A stretch of 64,000 nucleotides of DNA, from positions 62,001 to 126,000 of the forward strand of contig JACPUD010000007.1 in assembly GCA_016192435.1 (NCBI GenBank). Reading direction: 5' to 3'. Shown here in pieces: positions 28,801 to 37,258 of this stretch. The position numbers were made by a program, and so were the translations under genes. Source of the stretch: Rhodocyclales bacterium (lineage in GTDB: Bacteria; Pseudomonadota; Gammaproteobacteria; Burkholderiales; Rhodocyclaceae). Every line of letters starts with the position of its first letter. Within the stretch, counting starts at the first letter, position 1. The notes beneath the pieces were generated by a model. The model saw only the letters and a program-made list of their open reading frames with translations. It made no database searches and was not told where the DNA came from.

Positions 28801-30714
28801 ACGGCGATCGAGAGTAGTCACGACAGCATCAGACAGAGCGCGATCCTCCCCGTGCAGACGGTAGGCAACAAGCTGGAGCCAAGATAAATAAGTCAAAATC
28901 CAGCCGCGCACCAGGTCAGGAACGCAAACAGGTCTACGCTCGTGATAGGGCGCAATGCGCTTGTCTGTGCAGATCAGGCATCCTGCAACAGGGTCGATCC
29001 TAGACCGGGTGATCGTTTCCTCAATCAGTTCTCGTCCGGCAACCAGAAACTTCAGCACGGCATAAACTCGCACTGCAATCTTGTTGTGGGTAGATAGCAG
29101 TTTCTTCTTGTTAGCTCGTTTAGGCAGGCTGCGAATCAACTGGCCGGCTTCGCTCAAAGCGGCGTGGAGGAAACCAGCAACTTGGACTGAATCCGGAAGC
29201 CACAGTGAGCCGATGTCAGGAACGACTTCTGCTGCCAGCTCGCCTGACAGACCAATTTGCTGGTATGCAGTCCTGAGAATTTCGCTCATACGGGAACCAA
29301 GCAGCATTAGGTAGTTGAAATTGGCACTGGTCCCGACGGTGAAGTCAATTCCGGCAGCTGACGCATAACCTTCGTCATTGCATATTGAAAGAACAAATCG
29401 CGCCCACGTGTTGGACAGGTGCGTGAGTGTTGGCCGGTGTGAAGTTAAAGCCAGCGCTCTGAGCATTACGCCGGTACTTTTTGCGAGACCTTCCAGATCC
29501 CGTGAAAACAGCTGGCGAAGAGACTCAGGAGCGCCGACGATGGCGGCACGTCGGCGCAGGTCTTCGCCAACTTCGTGGGGAAGAGGAATGCTTACGTAAC
29601 GATCCTTGGAAGATCGTTTGTAAGGTTCGTCGTCGTTGCCCGCAATTACCTCATCAAGGTTCCAGCAGACAAGCCCTGCCGCCACGTCAATCCAAAGTCC
29701 GGCACCGTCGTTGGCCGAAAGCGGGACCTGACTATACCCAGAAGGAAGCACCCGGGTAAACATGGTCAGCAGCGCCACAATCCCTTCGTCGCTGGCAATG
29801 GTTCGCCAGCGCTGAATGATCGCCGGGCCAATAAGCTTTAGCTCAAAGGGCTGCATGCCTTCGTACAGAGGTACCCCGGAAAAGACTCGGACTCCTGCAT
29901 TGCCAGTATCGGCAAGAAACCCTCGCAAGGGATCTTGCGGGACCTTTTCATGCCCCGATCTACGTTGATCCTCTTCGGAACTGATGGCAGCCTCCTGTTG
30001 AAAGGTCGTAGAGGACACAAAGGAGTGGGGCCTGCCTACCGAAGCAAAAGGATCCGCAAATTTGGATTCAAGTGCCGAAATTACGAAGGTCAGCAGCCGT
30101 GCAGTAGTTGAATCAACGGGATAGTTCTTTCGTATCTGCAATAGTTTCTGTGTCTGAATGTCGTGCAGTGACAGTCCGGCAGGACCCTTGCCAGCAAGCC
30201 AGCGCCTTTGCTCCTCGGAGAGAGCAAACGAGATTTGTTCCCTTCCCGAAAGCAGTCTTAGGCTCACCAAGCCGCGCGCAGCGCGAATCGCGCGCTGCTG
30301 GTCTGGAGGTAGCTTTACATCAAGTGGTCCAAGAAAGCCGCGCAGAGGGTTTTTGGGTTGACTTCGGAGGGAGGCCAGATCGCGGGCTGGATCTCCACAA
30401 AATTTTGTGGAAACGGCGATGCGCAGTTTTTCCAATGCATCGGTCCACTCTGGCACCTCGAAAACTTTGCCTAGGGCAACCAAGTCAGTCTTGATTTCCG
30501 AGAGCAACGCCAAAGTGCCAATCCCTGATTCAGGGATTGCGAACGCTTCAACCAAGCGAGATTGCGTCATCGCCGGGAGGAAATCAAAATATGCTGTCGA
30601 AGCGCTGACAGAGGTTTCCCCGGGTTTGGTGGCCTGATTCAGACGAGCGGATCCCTCGCCCGAAGGCGATTCATGGACGGCGTCGATGAATTGTGTCTGC
30701 ATGGCGATACCCAT
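25867..30714 (-). CDS. giant protein with two tandem tyrosine-recombinase-like domains
   Basis: Numbering from the TTG at 30798 (1,643 codons); ATG 30714 (codon 29) or 30702 (codon 33) are likelier starts. Region about 565-745 resembles the catalytic part of large integrase-like proteins: HNKIAVRVYAVLKFLVAGRE, GCLICTDKRIAPYHERRPVC, RHFLDWL, MGRGNHGQETFGSW. However, HxxR is HFLD, the second-box His is Arg and the Tyr is Trp, so it looks inactive. Region about 1150-1350 keeps the set: Arg1185 (HRWDAIACLRLGDM), Lys1217, HDTR 1291-1294, Gln1333 for the box-III His, Tyr1343 (MENYCHD). It starts about 500 bases from the tRNA-Arg scar, the usual place for an island integrase. Function as integrase is inference. 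Confidence 0.75.
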   Translation of the reverse strand: MGIAMQTQFIDAVHESPSGEGSARLNQATKPGETSVSASTAYFDFLPAMTQSRLVEAFAIPESGIGTLALLSEIKTDLVALGKVFEVPEWTDALEKLRIAVSTKFCGDPARDLASLRSQPKNPLRGFLGPLDVKLPPDQQRAIRAARGLVSLRLLSGREQISFALSEEQRRWLAGKGPAGLSLHDIQTQKLLQIRKNYPVDSTTARLLTFVISALESKFADPFASVGRPHSFVSSTTFQQEAAISSEEDQRRSGHEKVPQDPLRGFLADTGNAGVRVFSGVPLYEGMQPFELKLIGPAIIQRWRTIASDEGIVALLTMFTRVLPSGYSQVPLSANDGAGLWIDVAAGLVCWNLDEVIAGNDDEPYKRSSKDRYVSIPLPHEVGEDLRRRAAIVGAPESLRQLFSRDLEGLAKSTGVMLRALALTSHRPTLTHLSNTWARFVLSICNDEGYASAAGIDFTVGTSANFNYLMLLGSRMSEILRTAYQQIGLSGELAAEVVPDIGSLWLPDSVQVAGFLHAALSEAGQLIRSLPKRANKKKLLSTHNKIAVRVYAVLKFLVAGRELIEETITRSRIDPVAGCLICTDKRIAPYHERRPVCVPDLVRGWILTYLSWLQLVAYRLHGEDRALSDAVVTTLDRRVDGDRQPLFFRFDDGNQVVALGSDDLSVVYTAYGIKNNGGRHFLDWLCRSVGLDSADIMGSMGRGNHGQETFGSWSAVVPLESLTACSAVTNDWLMTLSLPAPPALNPRALPARSINTNMPIYIPKLLQTRPHWTFRKKFASEPCPFKDNTLLLASFLPDIFRMWRSHAPPNGWLGVALSLILEDGVVVPAELDGFIHALQHGAVYRHQNKFFVDCISPSLGIRRVWMSSITVRLLYQLKRTPGALVDCDRINKEVDRFLSVAVPQARGRGLRFIMDCTAAYLSLRIPGLLFGWIRAFRFARTSRPETAARHLIGVIEPPKFDTRPRQRRLRSLNVIRRVLRKAGRKVQRGASHKAVLSWLLGYLKIVYADLERSSPDALSVGYLMHLCTLQENVSTVMRYEAGAREFFSKASIAIAEIGFDQVNWRALVVSCLTDDDGSRSDSPARTAVNHALQWMGLDVRTHRRAGPPPAALQYAEMPSAREVSTAISLLSAMQATPGDDWHLAATALRLILEQPHRWDAIACLRLGDMALDVADAHLAITWGAGANLKSDNALRVLLIKDPELTDNLRAICALRAARFQNDKLVPLFGDDHDPRNNDAARRIHTLITEALWHATGSPVIRPHDTRDTVISRDIHALLDPDFQDRAGKTLELRQGIFHICVQAGQSAPDISMENYCHDFDVPRRNWVTKINDAMNCSRSTTFFAKVTGVPDATYRKRCSRQKSYIPDLFENFTDRSELDSGAKVIDLSSLVTEELDHIPWRPNGSAGVPLASTAFYVGLRLLGESEQKSLMASRLPGAFARQLESGMNLVNRRRPMPLRGRKDVSRRIFADSISSTGLVIAMHAVSPPYMALSRIVASLSSIGDVWNFSNPEDILEMEPWIGVWKANGIDTEIVLKHGISSAVDSYLIDRLNASGITKCRGIPDRHFPRGSRAILRFIPARNRTYRSSPRASPQVSFSVGVCVLSLLLLNQGVTR

Positions 30715-30798
30715 AATGAGGACGACAAAAAACCCGCAACGTCGAAATGACGACGCACGAATGACGAAGGCGTTTTGCTTGGAAATGCCCTTGCGCAA

Positions 30799-31319
30799 AC
30801 GCGCTGGGCTAGTGGCTTGAAAGACTCACAATGACAATAGTCATGCCAAGCGATCCGTCAGGAGTACTTTTTTGAGAGGGAATTTTGGGCGCACTTCGCC
30901 TGTCCGCGTGGAAGCTGGGCGCCCCACAGTGCCAAAACAGACGCCTTTAATGGCGCAGTGAACGCCAAAACTGACGTTCGTTTTATGTGCAGCTCAGTGC
31001 TGCCTCGCGGTAGAACATTTATCCGCGAATCGTGACCAGTTTGCTACTGACAACGCCCGCATCATAAATCAACTTGCGAGAAATTTTCAATACTTATATG
31101 AGAGCAGTAGTCATATTTCCGGTTCTCAGAACCCGAACTGCATTTTATATTCGTTGCATTGTTTGTGACATAGCTGCCTCGAAATCGTGATCTGACGTTG
31201 TTAGCTGTCACAAAGTGGGCAACGGATTTTCTTAGTGCAATCAGGTAGATCAAGTATGGTGCGCGCTTTCATATCTCTGATGGTCTCTCAATAACTGTCA
31301 GAAACTACTATCTGCTGTT
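30799..31319. other. 521-base element end between recombinase gene and tRNA scar
   Basis: AT-richer than its surroundings, with no supported gene. It contains an ATGAC-N4-GTCAT palindrome at about 30831-30845, close upstream of the recombinase gene. Accessory arm-type recombinase sites would be expected here but I could not identify a convincing repeat family. Confidence 0.5.
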
Positions 31320-31366
31320 GCCTCCGAAGCCAGGGGTTGTGGGTTCGATCCCCGCCGAGCGCGCCA
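31320..31366 (+). other. attachment-site scar: 3' part of tRNA-Arg(CCG)
   Basis: From the anticodon loop (CTCCGAA at 31322-31328, anticodon CCG) through the T-arm (GGGTTCGATCCCC) to the acceptor strand and encoded CCA, this is the 3' portion of a tRNA-Arg(CCG). The sequence before it does not form the D-arm or the 5' acceptor strand and cannot pair with the anticodon-stem 3' strand beyond two bases. Integrases that use tRNA 3' ends leave exactly such a duplicate. The intact copy is expected at the other element end, left of this window. Confidence 0.85.
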
Positions 31367-31538
31367 AATTCCCTATTTGAAACTGACCTCCCGAGAGCCG
31401 GTGCTGGCTTTGGCCGGCAAGGCATTGCCTTGTCATTTTGGCCAGGGATCGCATTTCACTCCAACCTGGGTACAGGCCGGCGGCCGTGGCGGACGAGGCG
31501 CATAATCGAGCCATTCGCTTGTCCGGTACCAGTCGGCC

Positions 31539-32477
31539 ATGCCGCAAATCTTCTACTTTTCCGCGAATCGAACGGTCGAGGCGACGACCACCGAGACGAT
31601 TCTCCATGCCTCGCTTCGATCGGGAATTCCGCACACGCACGAGTGCGGCGGCGAGGCCCGCTGTTCCACATGTCGCGTCGTGATCCTCGACGGGCTTGAG
31701 CATTGCGAAGCGCGCAATGCGAAAGAACAGTCGATGGCCGAGCGCCTGCATTTTGGCCCGGAAATCCGCTTGGCCTGCCAGACCAGAATATCCGGAGACA
31801 TAAAGCTGCGGCGTCTGGTCCTCGACTCCGACGATGTCCTGATTACCGATCAGCGTGGCGCCGGCGCGACCCCCGGTATCGCAGGGCAAGAAAAGACGGT
31901 CGCCATAATGTTTGTCGACGTGCGCGGCTTCACGACATTTGCGGAGGCACTGCCCGCCTACGATGTCATCCATGCCCTGAATCGAATTTTTTGCAGCATC
32001 GGGCCGGCTATCGCTCGTCATGGAGGCCACATCGACAACTACATGGGCGATGGTCTGATGGCGTTGTTCGACGCTGGAAGCGCCGCCACAACGGCAGTCC
32101 AGGCCATCAACTCCGGACTCGAGATGCTCGATGCCGTGGAAAAGCTGCAACCGTATTTCCACGACAATTATGGCAAGGCATTGCGCATCGGGATAGGCGT
32201 ACATTGCGGTGACGTGGTGATTGGCAGCATCGGTGCGCCAGGAACGAAGAGAACCACGGCAATCGGGGATGCCGTCAATCGGGCCAGCCGTATTGAGAGC
32301 GCGAACAAGTTTCTGGTCAGCTCATTCCTGATTTCCGATGACGTTTATGCCCATGTCAAAGACATTGTCTTGGCCAGCAGGCACGAGGGAGTTCGCCTGC
32401 CCGGAAAATTGGGGACCTATACCCTCCATGAGGTAACTGGCCTGCGGCAACCCCTTGACGACCTTCAGCGCAGGTAG
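31539..32477 (+). CDS. adenylate/guanylate cyclase with N-terminal [2Fe-2S] ferredoxin domain
   Basis: The protein has 312 residues. Residues 1-92 are a plant-type ferredoxin domain with cluster cysteines in HTHECGGEARCSTCRVVILD and LACQTR. Residues about 118-300 are a class III nucleotide cyclase: VAIMFVDVRGFTTFAEAL (metal-binding Asp), HIDNYMGDGLMALFD (second Asp), TTAIGDAVNRASRIE (transition-state Asn/Arg). It is cytosolic. The fusion suggests cyclic-nucleotide synthesis gated by redox state or cluster integrity. It is the first chromosomal gene right of the tRNA scar. Its 3' end overlaps the HIT-like ORF on the other strand. Confidence 0.9.
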   Translation: MPQIFYFSANRTVEATTTETILHASLRSGIPHTHECGGEARCSTCRVVILDGLEHCEARNAKEQSMAERLHFGPEIRLACQTRISGDIKLRRLVLDSDDVLITDQRGAGATPGIAGQEKTVAIMFVDVRGFTTFAEALPAYDVIHALNRIFCSIGPAIARHGGHIDNYMGDGLMALFDAGSAATTAVQAINSGLEMLDAVEKLQPYFHDNYGKALRIGIGVHCGDVVIGSIGAPGTKRTTAIGDAVNRASRIESANKFLVSSFLISDDVYAHVKDIVLASRHEGVRLPGKLGTYTLHEVTGLRQPLDDLQRR

Positions 32478-32650
32478 TCGCCGGCATAGCGCGGGATCAG
32501 GTGGATATGCAGGTGGGGCACGGTCTGGCCGGCGGCGCGGCCGTCGTTGATGCCGATATTGCAGGCGTCGGGCTGGAACTCGGCGTCGATCATGGCTTTG
32601 GCCTGGTCGAGCAGTTGCAGCAGGCTGGCCGGTTGCGGGCTGCGGCTCAT
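32465..32650 (-). CDS. short HIT-domain protein (61 aa), N-terminal half missing
   Basis: [20 protein letters not shown] is followed by [28 protein letters not shown] (in part), the C-terminal half of a HIT nucleotide hydrolase/transferase, including the His triad HLHIHLIPR. Family members are normally 105-150 residues; the first half with the nucleotide-base pocket is absent. ATG 32650 overlaps the dtd stop by 4 bases, so it is translated as a coupled second gene. It may be a degenerate enzyme. A frameshift inside dtd is unlikely because Dtd is complete. Confidence 0.7.
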   Translation of the reverse strand: MSRSPQPASLLQLLDQAKAMIDAEFQPDACNIGINDGRAAGQTVPHLHIHLIPRYAGDYLR

Positions 32651-33099
32651 TCGGGATTCCTCGAATCGATGGCGAGGGTGACGGGGCCGTCATTGACCAG
32701 GCTGACCTGCATGTCGGCGCCGAAGACGCCGCTGGCCACGGGGCGCCCCAGTTCCGCCGCCAGCCGGGAGAGGAAGCGCTCGAACAGCGGCTGCGAAACT
32801 TCGCCGCGCGCGGCGCGTCCCCAGGAGGGCCGGTTACCCTTCCGGGTCGAGGCGTAGAGGGTGAACTGCGACACGGCGAGGATTTCGCCGCCGGTTTCCG
32901 CCACGCTGCGGTTCATGACGCCGGCGGCGTCGGCAAAGATGCGCAGGCGCAGCAGCTTTTGCACCATCCAGTCGATGTCGCCGTCGCCGTCGGCATCCTC
33001 GAAGCCGGCCAGCACCAGCAGGCCGGGACCGATCCTGCCGCTGACTGCGCCGCCGGTGCTGACGGCGGCCTGGCTGACGCGCTGGACGATGATTCTCAT
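32647..33099 (-). CDS. dtd: D-aminoacyl-tRNA deacylase
   Basis: This 150-residue protein starts [20 protein letters not shown] and hydrolyses D-aminoacyl-tRNA (and mischarged Gly-tRNA-Ala) to keep D-amino acids out of protein. The two signature motifs are intact: SQFTLYA and the cross-subunit NDGPVT (the usual Nx GP(V/F)T loop). Length is normal. The ATG at 33099 is fixed by homology to the MR.(V/I)(V/I)QRV start. It is followed by the truncated HIT ORF with a 4-base overlap. Confidence 0.95.
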   Translation of the reverse strand: MRIIVQRVSQAAVSTGGAVSGRIGPGLLVLAGFEDADGDGDIDWMVQKLLRLRIFADAAGVMNRSVAETGGEILAVSQFTLYASTRKGNRPSWGRAARGEVSQPLFERFLSRLAAELGRPVASGVFGADMQVSLVNDGPVTLAIDSRNPE

Positions 33100-33192
33100 G
33101 CGCGCAGGATACGGCAAGTGGTCGCCGGCCGCGCTGCGCGTTCGCGGCGGCGTCGATTTCTGCGATGATTTGCTCTGCTCCGGACCCACCTC

Positions 33193-33315
33193 GTGAAATA
33201 TTCCGCCCTCCTCCTGCTGCTGGGTCGGCTGACGCGACGCTCGGCGCAGCGGCTTGACCTCGCCCCGGGGCGCCAGGTCTGGGTGCAGATCAAGGCCGTG
33301 GCGCTGATCGGCTGA
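33193..33315 (+). pseudogene. 3' remnant of a molybdate ABC transporter ATPase gene (TOBE end)
   Basis: A GTG-initiated 40-codon frame ends [20 protein letters not shown], then IKAVALIG and a stop. The L.R.S...L.LAPG..VW.QIK.VAL sequence is the TOBE-domain end of ModC. Only this tail is present; no ATPase domain precedes it. It lies between dtd and panE on the opposite strand. Confidence 0.5.
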
Positions 33316-33355
33316 AAGTAGGCGCTGGCGCCACGGCGCCGGCCGGGGTGCCGAC

Positions 33356-34258
33356 TCAGGCGGGCCGGGCGTTGCGCTCTTCCAGCAGCCGCACCAGGGC
33401 ATGCACCGTGCGATTCACCGGCGTGGCGATACCATGCGCCGCGCCGCGTTTCAGCACGTAGCCGTTGATGTGGTCGATCTCGCTTTTCCGGCCGCGCGCC
33501 ACGTCGTGCGCGGTGGAGGATTTCTGCGTCGCCATCGAGCGCGGGATGCCGGCCACCGCGGCGCGGATGTCGCCCGGCACGTCGACGCCGTCGGCGGCCG
33601 CCACCGCCAGGCACTCGGCGACGATGTCCTCCATCACGCCGGCAATGCCCTCGCCCGGCGCGATCTCGCCATAGGGCAGCTGGGTGATCGCCGAGAGTCC
33701 GTTGTACACGCAATTGATGATCAGCTTGGCCCACAACTGGCCGGAGACATTGTCCGCGACCTGCACCGGCACGCCGGCCAGGGCAAACTCGGCCACCACG
33801 ACGTCGCTGCCGGCAAAGGGGCCGATCACCAGCTCGCCGCGGCCATGGTGGCGCAGGTGGCCGGGGCCGGCCATCTCGGTGGCGACATACACCACCGCCG
33901 CATGCACCGGCCGGCCCAGCGCCGCCGCGAGGCGCGCCGCGTTGTCGTAGCCGTTCTGCAGACTCAGCACGATGGCGTCGGGTGCCAGGTGCGGCGCCAT
34001 TTCGGCGGCCGCCTGCAGGCTGTCGGTGGATTTCACGCAGCACAGGACCATGTCGGCGCCGGCAATGGCGTCCGCGGAGGTGCTGGCGTCGACGCGCACG
34101 TGTTCCTTGAAGCCGAGGGTGTCCAGGTAGAGGCCGTCGCGTTCGATCGCCGCCACGTGCAGCGGGCGGCCGATCAGAACCACCTCGCGCCCGGCACGCG
34201 CCAGCATGCCGCCAAAGTAACAGCCGACGGCGCCGGCACCGAGTACAGCAGTCTTCAT
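33356..34258 (-). CDS. panE: 2-dehydropantoate 2-reductase (ketopantoate reductase)
   Basis: This 300-residue NADPH-dependent reductase makes pantoate for pantothenate/CoA. The N-terminal Rossmann motif is [20 protein letters not shown]. The catalytic Lys lies in [20 protein letters not shown], and the late E-x-D/N segment in [20 protein letters not shown] 34258 overlaps the stop of the photolyase gene by 4 bases, so phrB-panE are co-transcribed. Related dehydropantoate reductase-like enzymes of other specificity exist, but the motifs are standard. Confidence 0.88.
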   Translation of the reverse strand: MKTAVLGAGAVGCYFGGMLARAGREVVLIGRPLHVAAIERDGLYLDTLGFKEHVRVDASTSADAIAGADMVLCCVKSTDSLQAAAEMAPHLAPDAIVLSLQNGYDNAARLAAALGRPVHAAVVYVATEMAGPGHLRHHGRGELVIGPFAGSDVVVAEFALAGVPVQVADNVSGQLWAKLIINCVYNGLSAITQLPYGEIAPGEGIAGVMEDIVAECLAVAAADGVDVPGDIRAAVAGIPRSMATQKSSTAHDVARGRKSEIDHINGYVLKRGAAHGIATPVNRTVHALVRLLEERNARPA

Positions 34259-35694
34259 GATCTGGGATCTCCATGAGAGTGGATGGATTTGTAACGCTGC
34301 AGCGTACGCTCGCGGGCGACGGCGTGGTTCACCACCGGCGCCGGATAGTCGCGGCCGACGACCACGCCGCAGGCGGCCTGCTGCTGCGCGCTCATTTTCC
34401 ACGGGGCATGGATGAACTTCGCCGGCACGTTTGCCAATTCCGGCACATGGCGGCGGATGAAGCGGCCCTCGGCGTCGAATTTTTCGGACTGCGTCACCGG
34501 GTTGAAAATGCGGAACCAGGGTTGCGCATCGCAGCCGGTGGAAGCGGCCCACTGCCAGCCGCCGTTGTTGGCGGCGAGGTCGAAGTCGAGCAGCTTTGCG
34601 GCGAACCAGGCTTCGCCCAGCCGCCAGTCGAGGCCCAGGTCCTTGGCCAGAAAGGAGGCGGTGACCATGCGCAGGCGGTTGTGCATCCAGCCCGCCTGCA
34701 AGAGCTGGCGCATCCCGGCATCGACCAGCGGGTAGCCGGTGCGGCCTTCGCACCAAGCGGCGAACAGCTCCGGCGCGACATCCCAGCGCAGGGCGTCGCA
34801 GGCCGGCTTGAAGCAGCGGCTGGCGACGTGCGGGTGGTGCCACAGGATGGCGTGGTAGAAGTCGCGCCAGATCAGTTCGGCGAGCCAGGCCGCGGCGCCC
34901 GCGCCGGGCTGAGCCTGGGCAAACGCGGCGAGCTGGCGGATCGAGATGGTGCCGTGGCGCAGATGTGCCGACAGGTAGGAGGTGCCCCTGACGGCAGGGA
35001 AATCCCGCGTGGCGGCATAGTCGTCGATGCGCCCGATGAAGTCGCGGAACAGGGCTTGCGCGCCGCTCATGCCGGTTGGCACGCCCAACCGGCCCAGATC
35101 GGTGGCTTCGAAGCCCAGGTCCTGCAGCGTCGGCAGCGCTGCGTCGTCACGCGGCGGCGCAAGCTGCGCGGCATATTCCTCGACGGGCCAGGCGCATAGA
35201 GCGGCGGCCGTCAGGTTTTTGAGCCAGGCGTTTTTGTAGGGCGTGAATACCGAGAAGGCCTTGCCGCCCTGGGTCATCAGTTCGTCGCGCGCGAAGATCA
35301 CCTGGTCCTTGAAGTCGAGGAAGTTGATGCCGGGTTTGCCACCCTGGAGACGGCGCATGACTTCCACATCGCGGGCGATCGCCGCCGGTTCGTAATCGCG
35401 GTTGGCGAATACCGCGGCGACGCCGAGCTGCGCCGCGAGGCGCGGAATTTCGACGACCGGATCGCCGTGGCGCACGATCAGCGCCCCGCCCATGGCGCGC
35501 AGCGCGGCGGCAACTTCCTCCACCGCGCGCAGGATGAACTCGACGCGCCGGTCGCGACGCGGCAGGCGTTCGAGCAGCGTGGTGTCGAAGACGAAGACGC
35601 AATGCACCGGCGCGTGCAGGCGCAGCGCGTGATGCAGGGCGGCGTGGTCGTGCACGCGCAGATCGCGACGGAACCAGACGAGGGCGGCGGACAT
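34255..35694 (-). CDS. phrB: deoxyribodipyrimidine photolyase
   Basis: A 479-residue class I CPD photolyase. The N-terminal antenna Rossmann domain starts [16 protein letters not shown]. The FAD-binding C-terminal domain has [40 protein letters not shown] and [20 protein letters not shown], including the tryptophan electron-transfer and Asp/Asn FAD contacts. It repairs cyclobutane dimers using blue light. First gene of the phrB-panE operon, divergent from yqgE. Confidence 0.95.
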   Translation of the reverse strand: MSAALVWFRRDLRVHDHAALHHALRLHAPVHCVFVFDTTLLERLPRRDRRVEFILRAVEEVAAALRAMGGALIVRHGDPVVEIPRLAAQLGVAAVFANRDYEPAAIARDVEVMRRLQGGKPGINFLDFKDQVIFARDELMTQGGKAFSVFTPYKNAWLKNLTAAALCAWPVEEYAAQLAPPRDDAALPTLQDLGFEATDLGRLGVPTGMSGAQALFRDFIGRIDDYAATRDFPAVRGTSYLSAHLRHGTISIRQLAAFAQAQPGAGAAAWLAELIWRDFYHAILWHHPHVASRCFKPACDALRWDVAPELFAAWCEGRTGYPLVDAGMRQLLQAGWMHNRLRMVTASFLAKDLGLDWRLGEAWFAAKLLDFDLAANNGGWQWAASTGCDAQPWFRIFNPVTQSEKFDAEGRFIRRHVPELANVPAKFIHAPWKMSAQQQAACGVVVGRDYPAPVVNHAVARERTLQRYKSIHSHGDPRS

Positions 35695-35753
35695 GGGATG
35701 ATCGAACGGGGATACTCGGGAAGGTACTGACAGATTACAATGGCGCCAGATCC

Positions 35754-36326
35754 ATGGAAACCGTCAGTCTCGCCAACCACTTTCTGATCGCCATGCCCGC
35801 CATGGCCGACCCGAATTTTTCCCGCACCCTGACCTACATCTGCGAGCACAACGCCGATGGCGCGATCGGCATCATCGTCAATCGGCCGATGGACATGAAC
35901 CTCGCCGGACTGTTCGACCGCGTCAGCATTCCGCTCGACGACGAGCAGGCCGAATCCCGCTTCGCCGCGCTGCCGGTGTATTTCGGCGGCCCGGTGCAGA
36001 CCGATCGCGGCTTCGTGCTGCACAGGCCGGCCGGGCAATGGCAGTCTTCGCTCAACATCAGCGACAGCATCGCGCTGACCAGCTCGCGCGACATCCTGCA
36101 GTCCATGGGCAGCACCGGCGAACCGTCGCAGGTGCTGGTCAGCCTCGGCTACGCCGGCTGGACCGCCGGACAGCTGGAATGGGAGCTGTCGCAGAACGCC
36201 TGGCTGACGGTCGAGGCCGACGTCGGCATCATTTTCGATCTGCCGGCCGAGGAGCGCCTGCCCGCGGCGATGCAACTGCTCGGCGTGGATTTCGCCAACC
36301 TCTCCGAAGTGGCCGGGCATGCCTGA
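35754..36326 (+). CDS. yqgE: YqgE/AlgH family (UPF0301) protein
   Basis: The 190-residue protein starts [20 protein letters not shown], followed by [20 protein letters not shown] and NRPMD, then [13 protein letters not shown], all signature blocks of UPF0301. The biochemical role is not established; AlgH was linked to alginate regulation. The family is almost always next to ruvX, as here, with an 8-base overlap. It heads the yqgE-ruvX-pyrR-pyrB-pyrX operon. Confidence 0.93.
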   Translation: METVSLANHFLIAMPAMADPNFSRTLTYICEHNADGAIGIIVNRPMDMNLAGLFDRVSIPLDDEQAESRFAALPVYFGGPVQTDRGFVLHRPAGQWQSSLNISDSIALTSSRDILQSMGSTGEPSQVLVSLGYAGWTAGQLEWELSQNAWLTVEADVGIIFDLPAEERLPAAMQLLGVDFANLSEVAGHA

Positions 36327-36774
36327 GGCCAGCGGTTCGGTGCTGGCCTTCGATTTCGGCACCAAACGCATCGGCGTCGCCATCGGTACCCTGCTCGCCG
36401 CGGGTCGCTCGTTTGCGGCGCGGCCGCTGACCACGATCGATGCCGAAGGCAACGCGGCGCGCTTCGATGCCATCGCCCGCCTCATCGCCGAATGGCAGCC
36501 GGTGCAGTTGCTGGTGGGCCGGCCGCTCAATGAGGACGGCACGCCGCACGAAATGACGGCGCGCTCCACGCGCTTCGCCAACCAGCTGCGCGGGCGTTTC
36601 CGCCTGCCGGTCGATGAAGTCGACGAGCGCTTCAGCTCCACCGCGGCCGAGGCGAATCTGCGCGAGCGCGGGCTGTCCTGGCAGCAACGCAAGCTGCAGG
36701 TCGATGCCGAAGCCGCCTGCATCATTCTCCAAACCTGGTTCGACACCCATGCCGCAACGCCTGCCACTGCCTGA
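36319..36774 (+). CDS. ruvX: RuvX/YqgF putative Holliday junction resolvase / pre-16S rRNA nuclease
   Basis: The 151-residue RNase H-fold protein shows [16 protein letters not shown] (first catalytic Asp), [15 protein letters not shown] (Glu region) and [14 protein letters not shown] (late Asp-Glu). In Escherichia coli the homologue takes part in 5'-end maturation of 16S rRNA; Holliday-junction activity was inferred by fold. It overlaps yqgE and also pyrR (26 bases), indicating tight coupling. Confidence 0.93.
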   Translation: MPEASGSVLAFDFGTKRIGVAIGTLLAAGRSFAARPLTTIDAEGNAARFDAIARLIAEWQPVQLLVGRPLNEDGTPHEMTARSTRFANQLRGRFRLPVDEVDERFSSTAAEANLRERGLSWQQRKLQVDAEAACIILQTWFDTHAATPATA

Positions 36775-37258
36775 CGCCGAAGCGCTCTGCGCCGCCCTTG
36801 CCGAGGCCATGCGGCCCCACGTCGATCGCGCCGCGACGGCGCTGGTGGGCATCCACACCGGCGGCGTCTGGGTTGCCGAACGCCTGCATGCGGCGCTGGG
36901 CCTGAAGCTGCCGCCCGGCTCGATGGATGTCTCGTTCTATCGCGACGACTTCCATCAGCGCGGCCTGCATGCCAACGCCAAGACTTCGCAGATTCCCTTC
37001 GAGGTCGACGGCGCGCACATCGTGATCGTCGATGACGTGCTGCATACCGGCCGCACCATCCGCGCGGCCATGAACGAACTGTTCGACTACGGCCGTCCGG
37101 CGAGGATAGACCTCGCCGTGCTGGTCGATCGCGGCGGCCGCGAGCTGCCCATCGCCCCCACTTTCTGCGCCCATGCACTGAGCCTGCCTGCCGCGCAGAT
37201 GCTGGCGCTGGAGCAGGCCGCAGACGGCGGACTTTCCTTCCGGGTAATCGAGAAATGA
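36749..37258 (+). CDS. pyrR: PyrR bifunctional regulator / uracil phosphoribosyltransferase
   Basis: A 169-residue type I phosphoribosyltransferase. The PRPP motif is [20 protein letters not shown], preceded by [14 protein letters not shown] (flexible loop). In Bacillus PyrR binds pyr mRNA to cause attenuation. In proteobacteria the RNA role is uncertain and it may act only as an enzyme. The gene sits directly before pyrB with a 4-base overlap, and starts within the end of ruvX. Confidence 0.9.
   Translation: MPQRLPLPDAEALCAALAEAMRPHVDRAATALVGIHTGGVWVAERLHAALGLKLPPGSMDVSFYRDDFHQRGLHANAKTSQIPFEVDGAHIVIVDDVLHTGRTIRAAMNELFDYGRPARIDLAVLVDRGGRELPIAPTFCAHALSLPAAQMLALEQAADGGLSFRVIEK

Noticed and set aside
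30715-30798. N-terminal hydrophobic stretch of the giant recombinase read from TTG 30798 as a membrane anchor
   Set aside because: The start is a TTG with no ribosome-binding site; ATG 30714 or 30702 removes the stretch, so it is probably untranslated.
31320-31366. Functional tRNA-Arg gene
   Set aside because: The 5' acceptor strand, D-arm and most of the anticodon-stem 5' strand are absent.
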